This document shows positions 1-24,330 of a stretch of 64,000 nt of DNA, piece by piece; within the stretch, counting starts at the first letter, position 1, and the number at the start of each line of letters is the position of its first letter. The position numbers and the translations under genes were made by a program. The stretch lies in NCBI RefSeq assembly GCF_035582795.1, contig NC_134366.1, positions 149,963,519-150,027,518 of the forward strand, read 5' to 3'. The notes under the pieces were generated by a model. The model was not told the DNA's origin and did no database searches. It saw only the letters and a program-made list of their open reading frames with translations. Source of the DNA: Mycteria americana (Eukaryota; Chordata; Aves; Ciconiiformes; Ciconiidae).

Positions 1-2897
1 TGCACCATGGTTTGGAGGACCACTGACTTATTTTTATTATCTAGCTTTACCACAGTTCTCCCAAGCACATGCTTAAATCATTTGACTGTTGGCACTTTCA
101 AATCCTATTTTGGATAAAAAAAACCTCAAACAGATACTTGACTTGATTCAGTCAACTGGCTGTTGCTTGGACTGCTGGTCCTTATTGTTAGATCTGTTTT
201 AAGAATTCAAGCTGATTAAGTGCTACTCTAAATACTTTCATTTGCATGTAACCTAGAGCTTGATTAGTAGAATATGTGTCACCTAAAATCCAAGGATGCG
301 TTTCTACAAAAATGGGTTTAATTTCATTATATTCTTTGATTGGACAATTCAGAGAAAGAAAAAAAAAAAATCCAATTTTTATCAGCGTTTGGGACAGCAT
401 AATCTAACCTGTCAAGCTTAAAATACTAAGTGTAGATGTAAGCACCTGAATTTAGTTTTTGAAATCAGTTTTCTGTAAAGCTTACTGTCTTGAGAATGCT
501 TGGGTCATCTGACAAGGCATTTATAATTCAGAAACATAGATAAGGATTTAGTTGTCTAAAATTAAACTTCTGGGTTTGAAAATACTGGTGCCATGAGTTC
601 CTTTTCAAAACATGTTTTTGTTCTGTGGCATTGAAGGATAGGCTGTTTTCTAACCTATTTTGAAACTGCTTAAGATTGGGATTTCACAAGTACCCATCCA
701 CAAAAACCAACTTTGCTAGTTATTGTATTCATTTTTTGAATACAATTCTGGAAAAGAATAAATTCGGATTTGTTTCACATGCAGTCTTATCGTTCAGTTG
801 ATCATCGCACAACCTTCATCTTCAATTTGACACCGCATGGGGTGTCTAGTATTCCCTGTTGTTGAAGGCAGATTATTGGAACAGACAATGAGTTGGGTAA
901 GGTTCAACATATAGAGAGGTTATCACCACTCAAATGGATTTTTAATGAATTAGTTAATTCAGGAGAGTCATTAGAAACCTACAGAAGTTATCAGGGCAGT
1001 TACACAGGGATTTAGCTGTGCATCTCCTATTAGCATTAATGAATTTCAGCTGGCTCCCCATTCTGAAATGGAACACTTGGCTCATGCTCCATACTATCAG
1101 ATTAAAGTTGGGATGCAGGCAGACCTTGGTCTCTTGTTCTGAGGAAACAGCTAGCACCTTAGAGATGGTTTGGCTAACACGTGTGCTCTGACTTTTGCTG
1201 CCTTACTATCTGTAACTTCCGGTGTTGTTGGCTGGATTATTGCAGATTGAGATTTGTCACCTAGTGCCCCTTTCAGGTTAAAGTAATTTAAAACATAAAA
1301 GGGAAACTGTAGCAGGATAATGAGCAACATTGTATAGCTTGGGTCCTAAAGAGAAATTCAAATTTTCTATTCTATAGGTTGAAATTCCCATAGTCTTGTA
1401 AAAAAAACCCTAAGTTGCTTTGATATACTTTTGCAAGAGTTTTCAAAGGAACTGTCATTGACAATATCAGTCACTGTAATTTATTATAAATAGACCAGTA
1501 TTCATTCTTGCTGTATACAGAAAACCTTCTTGCTCCTTTTCCCACATCTGATTTTTTCAATATTTTATTTATACATTTGTTAACAGAAGATACTTTATGA
1601 CAAAATCATACCAATAATCTTCCACAGACACAGTGTATGTACGTTAACTGTCAAAAATTGTACTGGTTTTGTGGAGGTAAGAAGTTTAGTATGGGTATTT
1701 AGTTTGCTATGTGTTTTGTTAAGAGTCTCCTTCAGTATTCCCAGGGGCCTGCTTAACTGTCTTGATTTCCAGTCCACAGCTAACTTTTCTGGTCTATTTT
1801 TTGGGTTGCCGTGATTTTTCTTGTAGAATAGAGAATACAATTATTTTCTCTTAAAGGAGAATGAGAGGTGCTGAATCAATTTCTAGCTCTCAGTAAATTA
1901 TGTTTATATCTTGCCTTAACTCTTGCCTGTTGTCTTCCTTCACTCTATCAAAAGTGTAAACTCACCAAATGTATCTGTAAATACATTTAATTGCCTTACC
2001 AATGCCTCGCAGTGGTCTTCGGTTAAGTTGAGGATTCAGAAAGGAACAGATTGCTTCAGAGGTAAATGATTTGTACGCTTTCCAGGGGAATTCTTTAAGG
2101 GACTGAATACATTTTGATATATCCAGATGGTGTCAGCTTTTCAGTCTGATGTTGTTTGGTTCTGGCCTATTTTCCAGTGTCTTCATTCTAAATGTACCTT
2201 CATCATTAGTGCTTACCAGAGACCAAGTAGGAAGGGAGAGTGGAATATTCTCTTAACTTCTTGAGCCGTTCTGGACCATGTATAGCAGCAAAGCTTGTAG
2301 CATCTGAAATATTGGTGAACTCTTAATCTTTTTACACTCACTAAATTTCCTAAAAATAGTAAATGTAAAAAAGAATTTTGAAATAGGACAAGTATTAAGT
2401 CCTGAACTCCAACATGTGTTAGTACTGACAGTTGTTACAAATGCATCCGTTCTACTTGCCACATCTTGTTGCTGGTTTAGAAAACATACTTCCTAAAACT
2501 ATTTAGCAAAAATAAAACAAAGATTCTCTTCAGTTTATTTTTTAAAGCACAAACCACCTTATCTCCTCCAAGAAATGCAGTAGTTTTGCTTGTTCCATGC
2601 GTTTCTATGAATGTTCTGTGTATCATCTTTGAGAGGCCAAGAGCTGCATGATATCCTTATGTACAGCATAGCTCCAACAGGGAACAGTGAGGAGGAAACC
2701 TCTGATGTCTTGTGCAGTTCTGTCCAAGGCCTTCTGAAGTTAATGGAAGGATGCCCATCAAATTTCAGTGATTGTGGCTCTCATCCTCGAAGTATGACAT
2801 GTACTGAAAAGCTGATTTTTGAATGTGTACTTAAAAAGTGAATTTTTATGAATTCTGTGCTGTTCCTCACCCAGAATCTTTTTGCTGTATTCTGTAG
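1..2897 (+). other. Intron upstream of first visible PTDSS1 exon (partial)
   Basis: AT-rich DNA without recognisable exon. I looked for the preceding PTDSS1 coding segment (the stretch ending near residue 200) and did not find it, so that exon lies before position 1. The intron ends at the acceptor ATTCTGTAG at 2889-2897. No mobile element was recognised. The short open frames on both strands have no family resemblance. Confidence 0.8.
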
Positions 2898-15777
<12,880 letters not shown>

Positions 15778-17502
15778 GAATGGTCTCGGAAGATATCCTA
15801 CGGTGTGACCAGAGGTGACAAAGAAAATCAGACCTGGCTCTGAATTTCCAAATAGAAGATTGATTTTTAAATTTAAAAGTTTAAAAAAGGAGGTGTTGAA
15901 GAAAAGGATGATCAAGATGGAGCCACCAGTGTAGTGCAAATCATTGCCTGCTGACACTTGCCATTCACTGATTTAAATCTAGTTTCTTCAACATGTGGCA
16001 CCAAAAGTTAATGAAGAGTATGCTGGAAAGAAAGTAATTTTGTCATAGCAGGTACACTCTGTTTTGTGTTCAGGTGTTGCAAGTGCATTTTTAATATCTT
16101 AGTTGAGGACTTAAACACAAAGGTTAGTAAACTGATAATCAGTTGGCATAGTTGGTTGGATTTTTTTTGTTCTGTTTTACTGTGGTTTTGTTGTTTTCTA
16201 GAAGAGTATGCAATCCTTTGACTAAAAGCAACTCTGCCCTTTTTTCTGTCTCACAACTAAACTTTTCTATACAACAGTTAGTAAGTATTTAAAATTTCCA
16301 TACTTGTATCCATCTGCTTGCTTTTATGTAAAGGCTCTTTAGACCTGGTGAAAGGGTTTTACCAGAGAAGAAATGGGTCCAGGTTTCTTGTAAAGGATGC
16401 GAAATTGATCTTCAAACACAGTTCTTTTGTTCTGCATTGTCCTTCTGCTTGACTGTTAACACATTTGATTTCTTCTAAGTTTTTAAAATACTTTTATAAA
16501 AACCTGTTGCAAAGTAGAGGTCCATGCTTCCTGCCCTCAGAGACAGATGTCATATCATTTAGTTGTTTTTCCTCCTTTACTGGAGTGTGTTTTGCATCTT
16601 CAAGTGCAAATATGTTATTTTTTCAGCTGTGTCACACTGTGTACAATGTTCCTTCCCACTCCCCTCTAATTTGCCTCTGCCTCAGCTGGAACCAGAAATC
16701 CCAGTGTCTTCAGCCCGATAGCAGAAACTGCTTTGAAGGCTCTGATGCCCTACTAAGCCTGGTGATAAGGCAGTTTTTTGCTGAAGTTGAGTTGCTTACT
16801 ACTTCCATAAACATAATTATTTGTGAAGGCTTGCTGTAGTCTTTGGTGTCTGAGAGGCAGCATGATATACCATTGCTTTGGTATTTCCTATCATGCAGTC
16901 AGATACCCAACAGCAAAGTCACTCTTTCTTGCAGGTTTTTTTGTGTGGGGTTTTTTGTTGTTGTTGTTTGTTTGTTTTTTAAAATGTATTAATTCTGACA
17001 TCTAGCAAAGTGGATAATTCTCCAGCAGTGAACATAATGATTAAGTCAAGAGGTAAACAATCAAGAACAATCAGTTCCTGTATTAAGTGATCAAAATGTT
17101 TTTGTGCCAATTAGATTTTGGGATTCATGGGGTTCAGAAGGGTAGATAGCTTAAGCAAGGATAAGTAAAACCCATTAGTCACTTAGTCTTCATAAGAAAA
17201 TGGGATTTCCTTTTTCTTTGAATAATGTTACTGTGATTTGCCACAGGCTAAGTACTAAAAAAAAAAAAAAAAGCAGCAGAGACTTTATACAAGTGTATGA
17301 TACTGTAAATAGAAATAAGTATCCTGTGTAATCCATTAATTCCTATGTGCCACAAATTATCAATGTTCTCAATGCACTCAAGTGTTGCTGCTGAACTCCT
17401 CAGAGGCCCTTCATTTGTCACCCCCCTTTTCAATCAAACACAAAGTGTACAACTTGGGAAGTAACATAGTAGAAGCTGCTATATCATCATTGCTAGAGTG
17501 AC

Positions 17503-17508
17503 ATTAAA
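17503..17508 (+). terminator. Candidate polyadenylation signal ATTAAA
   Basis: Variant hexamer ATTAAA, 1.73 kb after the PTDSS1 stop. The downstream sequence is not strongly GU-rich, so it is a weak candidate. Confidence 0.25.
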
Positions 17509-18762
17509 TGTTACATGAGAAAAAACGTTAGGAAGACTCAGGCTTTCCTACAACTACTTGGTTTTCATTCATACTATAGCAATTCCATGTATTGCCTCCT
17601 GATTTGTAATGTACTATATATTGATGAATGTATTCGTAGATTTCTTTGGATACTGAGACTTGTTACTTTTTTATTTTCTTGGTTAATAACTCAGTCTGTG
17701 TAAGACTGAAGAATGGCATTGTAAATTTTCTATCAATTTAATACCAAAGCAAGAGATTGGAAGTCTAATGGTTTAGATATTTTAAGTACTGTGGTTTTCA
17801 AAGGTGGGAGCCTGTTTTGTACTTGTGAGGTGTATACACACCAACTATGTATACAAAGCTTACCTGTGTAAACAGATGCTGAAGTACAATATCTGCTTGT
17901 GGGGACAAGAACACATTTTGTAAATGCAGACCTGGTGCTTACACTGCTGAACTGCACCCTAAAAATATTGGAAAGGCAAATATGAAGTGTCATCTTGTTG
18001 GAAGCTGACTTCTGTATGCTATTACAACAGCTTGGCCTTGAAGAAATGTTGTTTGACAACACCTTTAAAAATACTACCCATGAAGTCTTTTTACTTTAAT
18101 TTTTTGTGTTTGGGTTTTTTTTTTTGGTTGGTTGGTTTGTTGTTTTTTTTTTTTACTACTTTAAAAGAGGGATGGCTAGGAAGAGAGGAAACTTAAGTAA
18201 ACTATTCAAGTCCTGCTTGGAAAATGGCACTTTGTGTCCTCTGTCAGCAGTTCTGGCTGGAATTCACATGTGTTCTCACAAGTCCTCTACTGACTGACAA
18301 CTGTGTTTTCAGCCCCATCGTTTTGGACATGAGCTTTGCACTGGCAGGCATTGGAAAGGTGCTTTTGATCACTGCTGTAAAATTAGTGATCTCAATTTTA
18401 TCATTTACTGCGCTATTGCTGAATTCTGTATGTGTGTAACACCTACGATGACAAATCACTGAGCTGTTTAGCAACAAGTATCCATGTATGAGTTCTGCTG
18501 CTTGAACAGTATTTTGTAACAGTCATGGATGCACTGTCCTGTTTTTAACTACTTGTTCTGTCACAACCTCTCATTCCTACTTTCCTGCTTCTGGTGTTCT
18601 TTCCTTTCTCTGTCCTCTAGTGATCTCCCCTGCTCCTATGGAGAGATCTGAATTGGCCCTCCAGAGGCTGTCCATCACTGATGTCAGTCATTGAAGGGAG
18701 GCTAATTCAGGGCAGCATGGTGTAAGCAGAGAGTAGTGGCAAGAACTTTTAGTAGTGGATTG

Positions 18763-18768
18763 AATAAA
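18763..18768 (+). terminator. Candidate polyadenylation signal AATAAA
   Basis: First canonical AATAAA seen after the PTDSS1 stop, in GATTGAATAAAAATGG. Use would end the transcript near 18785-18795. Confidence 0.4.
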
Positions 18769-18868
18769 AATGGAAAGTTTTAAAATGCAGGTATACACTG
18801 AACCAGAGCTAGCCTTGAGTACTGGATTCCAGTATTAAAGTTGCTGCATAGATCATACACCACATCTA

Positions 18869-18874
18869 ATTAAA
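18869..18874 (+). terminator. Candidate polyadenylation signal ATTAAA with GT-rich downstream
   Basis: ATTAAA followed within about 6 bases by TTTGTAGTGTGATTT, a reasonable GU-rich downstream element. It lies about 100 bases after the AATAAA at 18763, so either could define the same 3' end cluster. Confidence 0.4.
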
Positions 18875-18890
18875 TATTTGTAGTGTGATT

Positions 18891-19356
18891 TCAACCAGTG
18901 CTTTTGTTACTCTTCTGTGAAGATCATAATTTAATGTTCCAGCTGTTAAAACTTTAATATTTTTTACTTTGTTATCACGAGAGGACACAGATGTTACCAT
19001 GTATTTAACAGTTTTTGAATAGGCTTGCTCTGTATTGATTGCAAAGTATTGTACTTTGCAATAACTCAGTAAATCAACCCGTGTCACCAGTATGTGTGTT
19101 TGTCTGTACCTGCAAGGCATAGGAAATGATTACATACTGCCTGTAGAAGCTATTACATTTTATTCTATGTAATTGCATGCTGAAAAATGCAGTGGTTCCC
19201 GAGCAGCCTACAGTGCACACTAAGGTTTTGCTGTAATTTATTATTTCAGAGCAGCATTTCTGATAATATGAACAGATATATTATGCCTTCTGAAGTTTCT
19301 CTAGTACACAGGATAAGTCTTGTCTTAAGTTTAAGTATTCTTTTTGGATTTGTTTT
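18891..19356. other. Non-coding spacer before the LTR
   Basis: AT-rich, no recognised gene or repeat. Could still be 3' UTR if distal polyadenylation is used. Confidence 0.6.
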
Positions 19357-20503
19357 ACTATTGGATGGGTTAACCTTTGGTGGGCGGCCCACCAAAGCTG
19401 CTCTATCACTCCCCTCCTCAGCTGGACAGAGGAGAGAAAAAGTAACTGTAAAAGCTCGTGGGTCGAGATCATTCACCAGTTACTGTCACAGGCAAAACAG
19501 ATTCAACTTAGGGAAATTAATTTATTGCCTATCAAATGAGAAATAAAACCAAATCTTAAAGCACCTTCCCCCCACCCCTCCCTTCTTCCCGGGCTCAACT
19601 TTACTCCTCATTTTCTCTACCCCCCTCCCCCTCAGCGGCGCAGGGGACGGGGAATGGGGGTTGCGGTCAGTTCATCACATGTTGTCTCTGCTCTTCTTCC
19701 TCCTCAGGGGGAGGACTCCTCACACTCTTCCCCTGCTCCAGCGTGGGGTCCCTCCCATGGGAGACAGTCCTCCATGAACTTCTCCAACATGAGTCCTTCC
19801 CACAGGCTGCAGTCTTCCATGAGCTGCTCCAGTGTGGGTCCCTCCACGGGGTGCAGTCCTTTACGAACAGACTGCTCCAGCGTGGGTCCCCCACGGGGTC
19901 ACAAGTCCTGCCAGCAAACCTGCTCCAGCCTGGGCTCCTTTCTCCATGGGTCCACAGGTCGTGCCAGGGGCCTGCTCCAGTGTGGGCTTCCCACAGGTTC
20001 ACAGCCTCCTTCAGGCACCCATGTGCTCTGGCATGGGGTCCTCCATGGGCTGCAGGTGGATATCTGTTCCACCGTTAACCCCCATGGGCTGCAGATGGAT
20101 ATCTGCTCCACCATTAACCCCATGGGCTGCAGGGGACAGCCTGCCTCACCATGGCCTTCACCAGGGGCTGCAGGAGAATCTCTGCTCTGGCACCTGGAGC
20201 ACCTCCTCCCCCTCCTTCTTCACTGACCTGGGTGCCTGCAGGGCTGTTCCTCTCACATATTCTCACTTCTCTGTCTCCAGCTGCAATTGCTGTAGCACAG
20301 CAACTTTTCCCCTTTCTTAAATACGTTATCCCAGAGGAGCTACCACCATCGCTGATGGGCTCGGCCTTGGCCAGCAGCGGGTCCATCTGGGAGCTGGCTG
20401 GCATTGGCTCTGTCAGACATAGGGAAAGCTTCTGGCAGCTTCTCACAGAAGCCACCCCTGTCGCCCCCCTGCTACCAAAACCTTGCCACACAAAACCCAC
20501 TGA
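19357..20503 (-). mobile_element. Solo LTR of a bird endogenous retrovirus
   Basis: About 1.14 kb matching an LTR type I recognise from many bird genomes; I do not assign a named family. Read on the minus strand, the 5' end is near 20503 (GTGTGGCAAGGTTTTGGTAG). A TATA-like TATTTAAG lies at 20316-20323 and an AATAAA at 19521-19526. The 3' end near 19357 has a degenerate GGTTAACCCATCC-type terminus, where the family usually ends in a CCACCACA-like sequence. No gag, pol or env coding part, primer-binding site or second LTR flanks it, so it is a solo LTR left by recombination. Both tips are mutated and I could not identify a target-site duplication. Open frames of up to 190 codons on both strands here are by-products of its GC-rich repeats. 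Confidence 0.85.
19734..20121 (-). repeat. Nine degenerate ~39-52 bp modules inside the LTR
   Basis: The core TGCTCCAGCGTGGGTCC (plus strand) or a variant recurs starting at 19734, 19779, 19825, 19873, 19921, 19973, 20024, 20065 and 20104. Spacings are 45, 46, 48, 48, 52, 51, 41 and 39 bases. The last two units also share GGATATCTG and a TTAACCCC-type end. On the minus strand each reads CACxCTGGAGCAG. The array is part of the LTR U3 or R region by position between the TATA-like and AATAAA motifs. Confidence 0.85.
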
Positions 20504-23500
20504 GTTGCAAGATGGTCTCAGGACAGACCTTCAAAGAAGAAATGGGACTTCCTGTGGAAGAACTGTAAGACAGGCTATTAGCAAGTGAGCTTCTGCCAGT
20601 ATAATGGTGTCACTGAATATCAGAAACACTTTGCTTTGGCTCCCACTGCTGCCACAGTTTCCACAACAGCAGTTTCCAGTTGTTCTGATACTAAAACCTG
20701 ATTGTGAGCTGTTCATTGCTCCTCTGTTGCTGTTGGCACTAGTCTGATGTCTAGTGTGTAAAGAAGCTTGGCTTTCCCTTTTCTCCTCAGTTCCTTCTCT
20801 CTACAGGCAGTGAATACGGGGACTTTGTGCCTTGCTGGGAAGGGCTTTTCTTCAACATGACTTATCTTTTTGAATACTAATTATAGAGAGCCCATAAATT
20901 CTGAGGTTGTAGTTAAAAATACTGGAAAAAACCTGAAGTGTTGGAAGAAACTTCCTTTAAGAAGCAACACTTGAAAAATGTGCTTCTTTGTAAGCACGGG
21001 GCGCTGCTACTTTTGAAGGATCGCTCCTCGTTTTGTGTCTTGGTAGTTGCTGCTGTGGGTGGAGCTGTAATCAGCAGTGTCAGGGTAGGGTTAAGTGGTC
21101 CGGGCGGCTGCGTTTCTGCTCCGTCATCCTGTGGCACAAGTTGCACGCCATTTTGATAATGTGGTTTGGCACAGACTGGAAACTAGAGCCAAAAGTTGGC
21201 ATGGTACTGATTGAACTAGGTATTGGTGTCCATGCCTGCTTTGATATGTGGAGTTCATTCAGTTTTTGTCAGTGGCATGGAAATTTACCCTGGAAGCGCT
21301 AAACCAGTTCTCCCCCATATGCTGTGCTTGAGGAACTGCTGTTTTGGCTTACTTTTTTCCTTGGGAAAGGAAGAGGAGCACAGTGCTCTTTTTTCCAGAT
21401 GCCTGAGCACTCACGTTCAACTACATCCTGATAACATGCCCATAGGCCTAGGCACTACTCTCCTGTGCCACTGTTTTCCACTGGTATATCTCATCTGACC
21501 ATGCTGGACCACTAAGGACTACACGATCCCAGGCTGGGGTTTAACCAGAGGTTTCTGAGCTGATTTTAAGCCTCATGTGCTCAAAATGCCTCCTGCAATA
21601 TTCTGTCTCCCTCCAGGTCTGCTCAGCCTTCTTATCTACTCATTGCCACCACATAGTTTTGTTCTCTGGAGCCCTGGCAGGGACTGGTCCTACTTTAACA
21701 AATTAAGGTACTTGCCTAAAGGTGCAGTTTCACAACTGGACAGAAATGTGTTTTGGACAAACACACACCCCCCATTACTCACTTTGCTTTTGCTTTTTGC
21801 GTGGCTGGTCAGGAATTGAGAATATACGTTGTTATTCCAAGAAAGTGGGACTAGAAAGCCACAAGCTCTTCATACGCTGGGCTGAAAGCACAAGGACAAC
21901 CAGACTGCTAGCTTACGCCCAACAAGATGCATGGTCTGTTATCTGTATCCCTGCTCACTCATCTATCAATGCTGTAGCTGCAGGTGTGCCTCGCAAAGGA
22001 GCAGTCCTGCTGCCCTCAGCAGTCTAAATTATATTATGGTAAAAGCAAGTGAGTTTCAACTTCAATTCAGAAAAAAAAGAAAGGCTGGGAAAGAATGTAA
22101 ATTGTAAGCATTGAATTCCTATAATCAGCAACAGTGTAAGTGCCAGACTATCCTAAGCATACACATGGGTTTAATTTTCATAGTTTTCATGGCTCTCTGT
22201 TAGCAGATGATCACGAAATAACTGGATGTCTTATTTAATGTTTTTTGGAGTAGGGGAATTTACAACAGTAGCATTCCTGTGGATGTTATCCAAAGTATGT
22301 TCCACAACTGCTGTGCCCTCCAGTTCAGTATTTCAGTGGTTCTTGCTTAAAAAAATGCATAAAATACTTGTGTGTATGTATATATACATAGATATCTACC
22401 AGATGAACTTTCTCATCAAAATGCCCAGGGCCTGGTTGAGTGTAGTCTCTGTGACAATGACTGCTGTGCGCTGGACATTTGGAAGCATCCAAGTCGGTGT
22501 GTACCTCCATAATGTTCAGGACAATTGGGCATTAATCTCGGCTGCAGCCCCTAGGTGATGCTGTAACACAAACACACAGAGAATGGGACCTGGATTTTCA
22601 AACGTTGCTTCTAATTTTGGGCTGCTGGCTTTAGCCACCCTGGCTCAGTTTTAAAGACTTTATAACTCCTGTTGACTTTAATTACATGTGCCGTACACTG
22701 CAAAGTGCCCGTGTTGTCAAACTTGCTGCAGAACAACAAAAGCAAAATAAAATCAAATTAGTAGCTTTGAGGAGGCTTTTAATTAAAATGTTAAATGATA
22801 GCTCTAGTCTTTGCAGAGCAAGAGCAAAAGACTTCTATTTTGGTTTCTACCAAACACACAGACTACCAATTTGTTGTCTAAGCGTCCTGGTTTCAGTGCA
22901 CATTTGAAGGGAGCGCTACTCTCTCCAGAGGATCTTCGGGATGAAGCTCTGGGCAGGGTTCCTCTGGCGTTCCTCCTGTTCCCGCTGCCCTTTGTGTAGG
23001 GCATCGGGGTGGGACAGGGTGACCGCTGTTTGGAAAGGTGGTTCGGGTTTTGCTCCCAGGAACTCAGCTGGAGCAGGCCACAGTCTCCAGTGCTGCGCAC
23101 TCACCTGAGTTTCTGGCTGTAGCAATGAAGCTGTGAGTTTACCTGCTTGGTCAGTTGAGGCTGTCCCTCATCCCTGCCATCCTGTTTGGGAAAGGGAAGC
23201 CACTGTGTGCAGATTATTATTGCTTCATGTCTTTATGTGGCTCAGAGTTTGGGATGGTTCGGTGTGTTTCAGTAGGTGTTCAGAACTTCATACCATCTGG
23301 AAAGAATTCCCATTTTTTTCCAATAAAAGCCACTGAGCATTTTTTTTAAGATTTGGAAAATCCTGTTAGTCACAAACCTCAACAGGGCATCCAACCTGTA
23401 GCAATTACTGTGACTTCTGTCTGTTAACACTGATATGTTCCTATTGGCTTAGGGGAAAAAAGCTCCAGATCATTTAACTTGTCTGTGGCCAGCTGAGAGA

Positions 23501-23825
23501 AGAAATTGCAGCCCTCATTCCTTGCAGGAGGAAACACGGTGTCCTTGCTCTTCTCAGTCTGGTTCTGTACAGGGTCACCACCAGTAGAAACCTGTGTTGG
23601 TTTTGTTGTAGCCTGACTTCAGTACTTGCTCTCACAAAACTGTTACTGGAGAGCAAAAAAAACCACAGTGAAAAATACCACTAAAGGAAACATACTTCCA
23701 TTAATCAAATAAATAATCTGGAAGAAAACCAAGACCTTTTATTAAATTAGCTGAGACATTTAGGTTTGGGTTTTTTTCCCTATGTACGTGCTGTAAGAGC
23801 AGTAGGTGACGCATAATGATGCATC

Positions 23826-23881
23826 AACTTTTTAAATATTCTTATTTAAAACTTTTTGCAACTTTTTAAATATTCTTATTT
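23826..23881. repeat. 22-bp direct repeat, period 34
   Basis: AACTTTTTAAATATTCTTAT plus TT occurs exactly at 23826-23847 and again at 23860-23881, separated by 12 bases. It is a recent local tandem duplication or slippage product in AT-rich DNA. Confidence 0.9.
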
Positions 23882-24248
23882 CTGCCCATTTGCTGACTTT
23901 GCCATATTTGGATCCCAAATCCGGATCTGCGCATTCCATTTGCCCACACTTAAAATGCATTTGGAATAGCAGGACAGAGATTGGGGTGGAGAAACCAGAT
24001 AGAGCTGAATTGCAATTTCCTGGTGACGTGTTCTCTAAACATCCCAAAATATCTCTCAGGGTGAAGTGTTCCACTTGTTGACTTCAGGTTTCGGCAGCAC
24101 ACGCTGTTCATTCACTCCTGGTGCCTCTCACAGGGATAGTAACATGATTACCAGTAATGATCTTTCATGCTGTAGAGTTTTCTTCTCGCACCGCTTCCAC
24201 GTTGAAGGAATTTCTTTGAAACAATGCATAGGACATTACAAACTCGAT

Positions 24249-24260
24249 GGGGGGGGGGGG
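24249..24260 (+). repeat. Mononucleotide run of 12 G
   Basis: Twelve consecutive G flanked by GAT and CAG. The length is prone to sequencing and replication slippage. Confidence 0.9.
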
Positions 24261-24284
24261 CAGTAAGTTCACGTTAAAGATTAG

Positions 24285-24330
24285 AAATGGGGACAAAGGT
24301 TAAGTGACTTGTATACATTTCCTCAGGAAG
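24285..24330 (-). mobile_element. Possible MIR-type SINE core, very decayed
   Basis: GGGGACAAAGGTTAAGTGAC at 24290-24309 is the reverse-strand form of the MIR stretch AAGTTACTTAACCTCTCTG. Only about 40 bases align by eye; it may be chance. Confidence 0.35.

Larger units (their letters stand above)
15778..18890 (+). other. PTDSS1: Probable PTDSS1 3' UTR (end uncertain)
   Basis: AT-rich non-coding DNA following the stop without a recognised repeat insertion up to the LTR at 19357. It holds a GTT/T-rich run at 16930-16985, an A run at 17258-17273 and T runs at 18114-18155. A Pumilio-type TGTAAATA occurs at 17304-17311. The first canonical AATAAA I found after the stop is at 18763. If used, the UTR would be about 3 kb; an earlier ATTAAA at 17503 would give about 1.75 kb. 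The end is inferred, not seen. Confidence 0.6.
20504..24284. other. Intergenic, no gene recognised
   Basis: Mixed composition. 22575-22690 (GGACCTGGATTTTCAAA..., then CTGTTGACTTTAATTAC) resembles an old amniote interspersed repeat with the gattttcaaaggtg and gacttcaatg motifs (class not assigned). A 22-bp direct repeat lies at 23826-23881 and a 12-G run at 24249-24260. Open frames up to 145 codons have no recognised family. Confidence 0.6.

Noticed and set aside
19654..20226. 190-codon plus-strand frame, serine/proline-rich, looks like a repeat protein
   Set aside because: It lies wholly within the solo LTR. The repetition comes from its ~46-bp modules and all three frames stay open because of GC-rich repeats.
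19357..20503. Complete endogenous retrovirus
   Set aside because: No second LTR, primer-binding site or coding region found on either side; only a single LTR is present.
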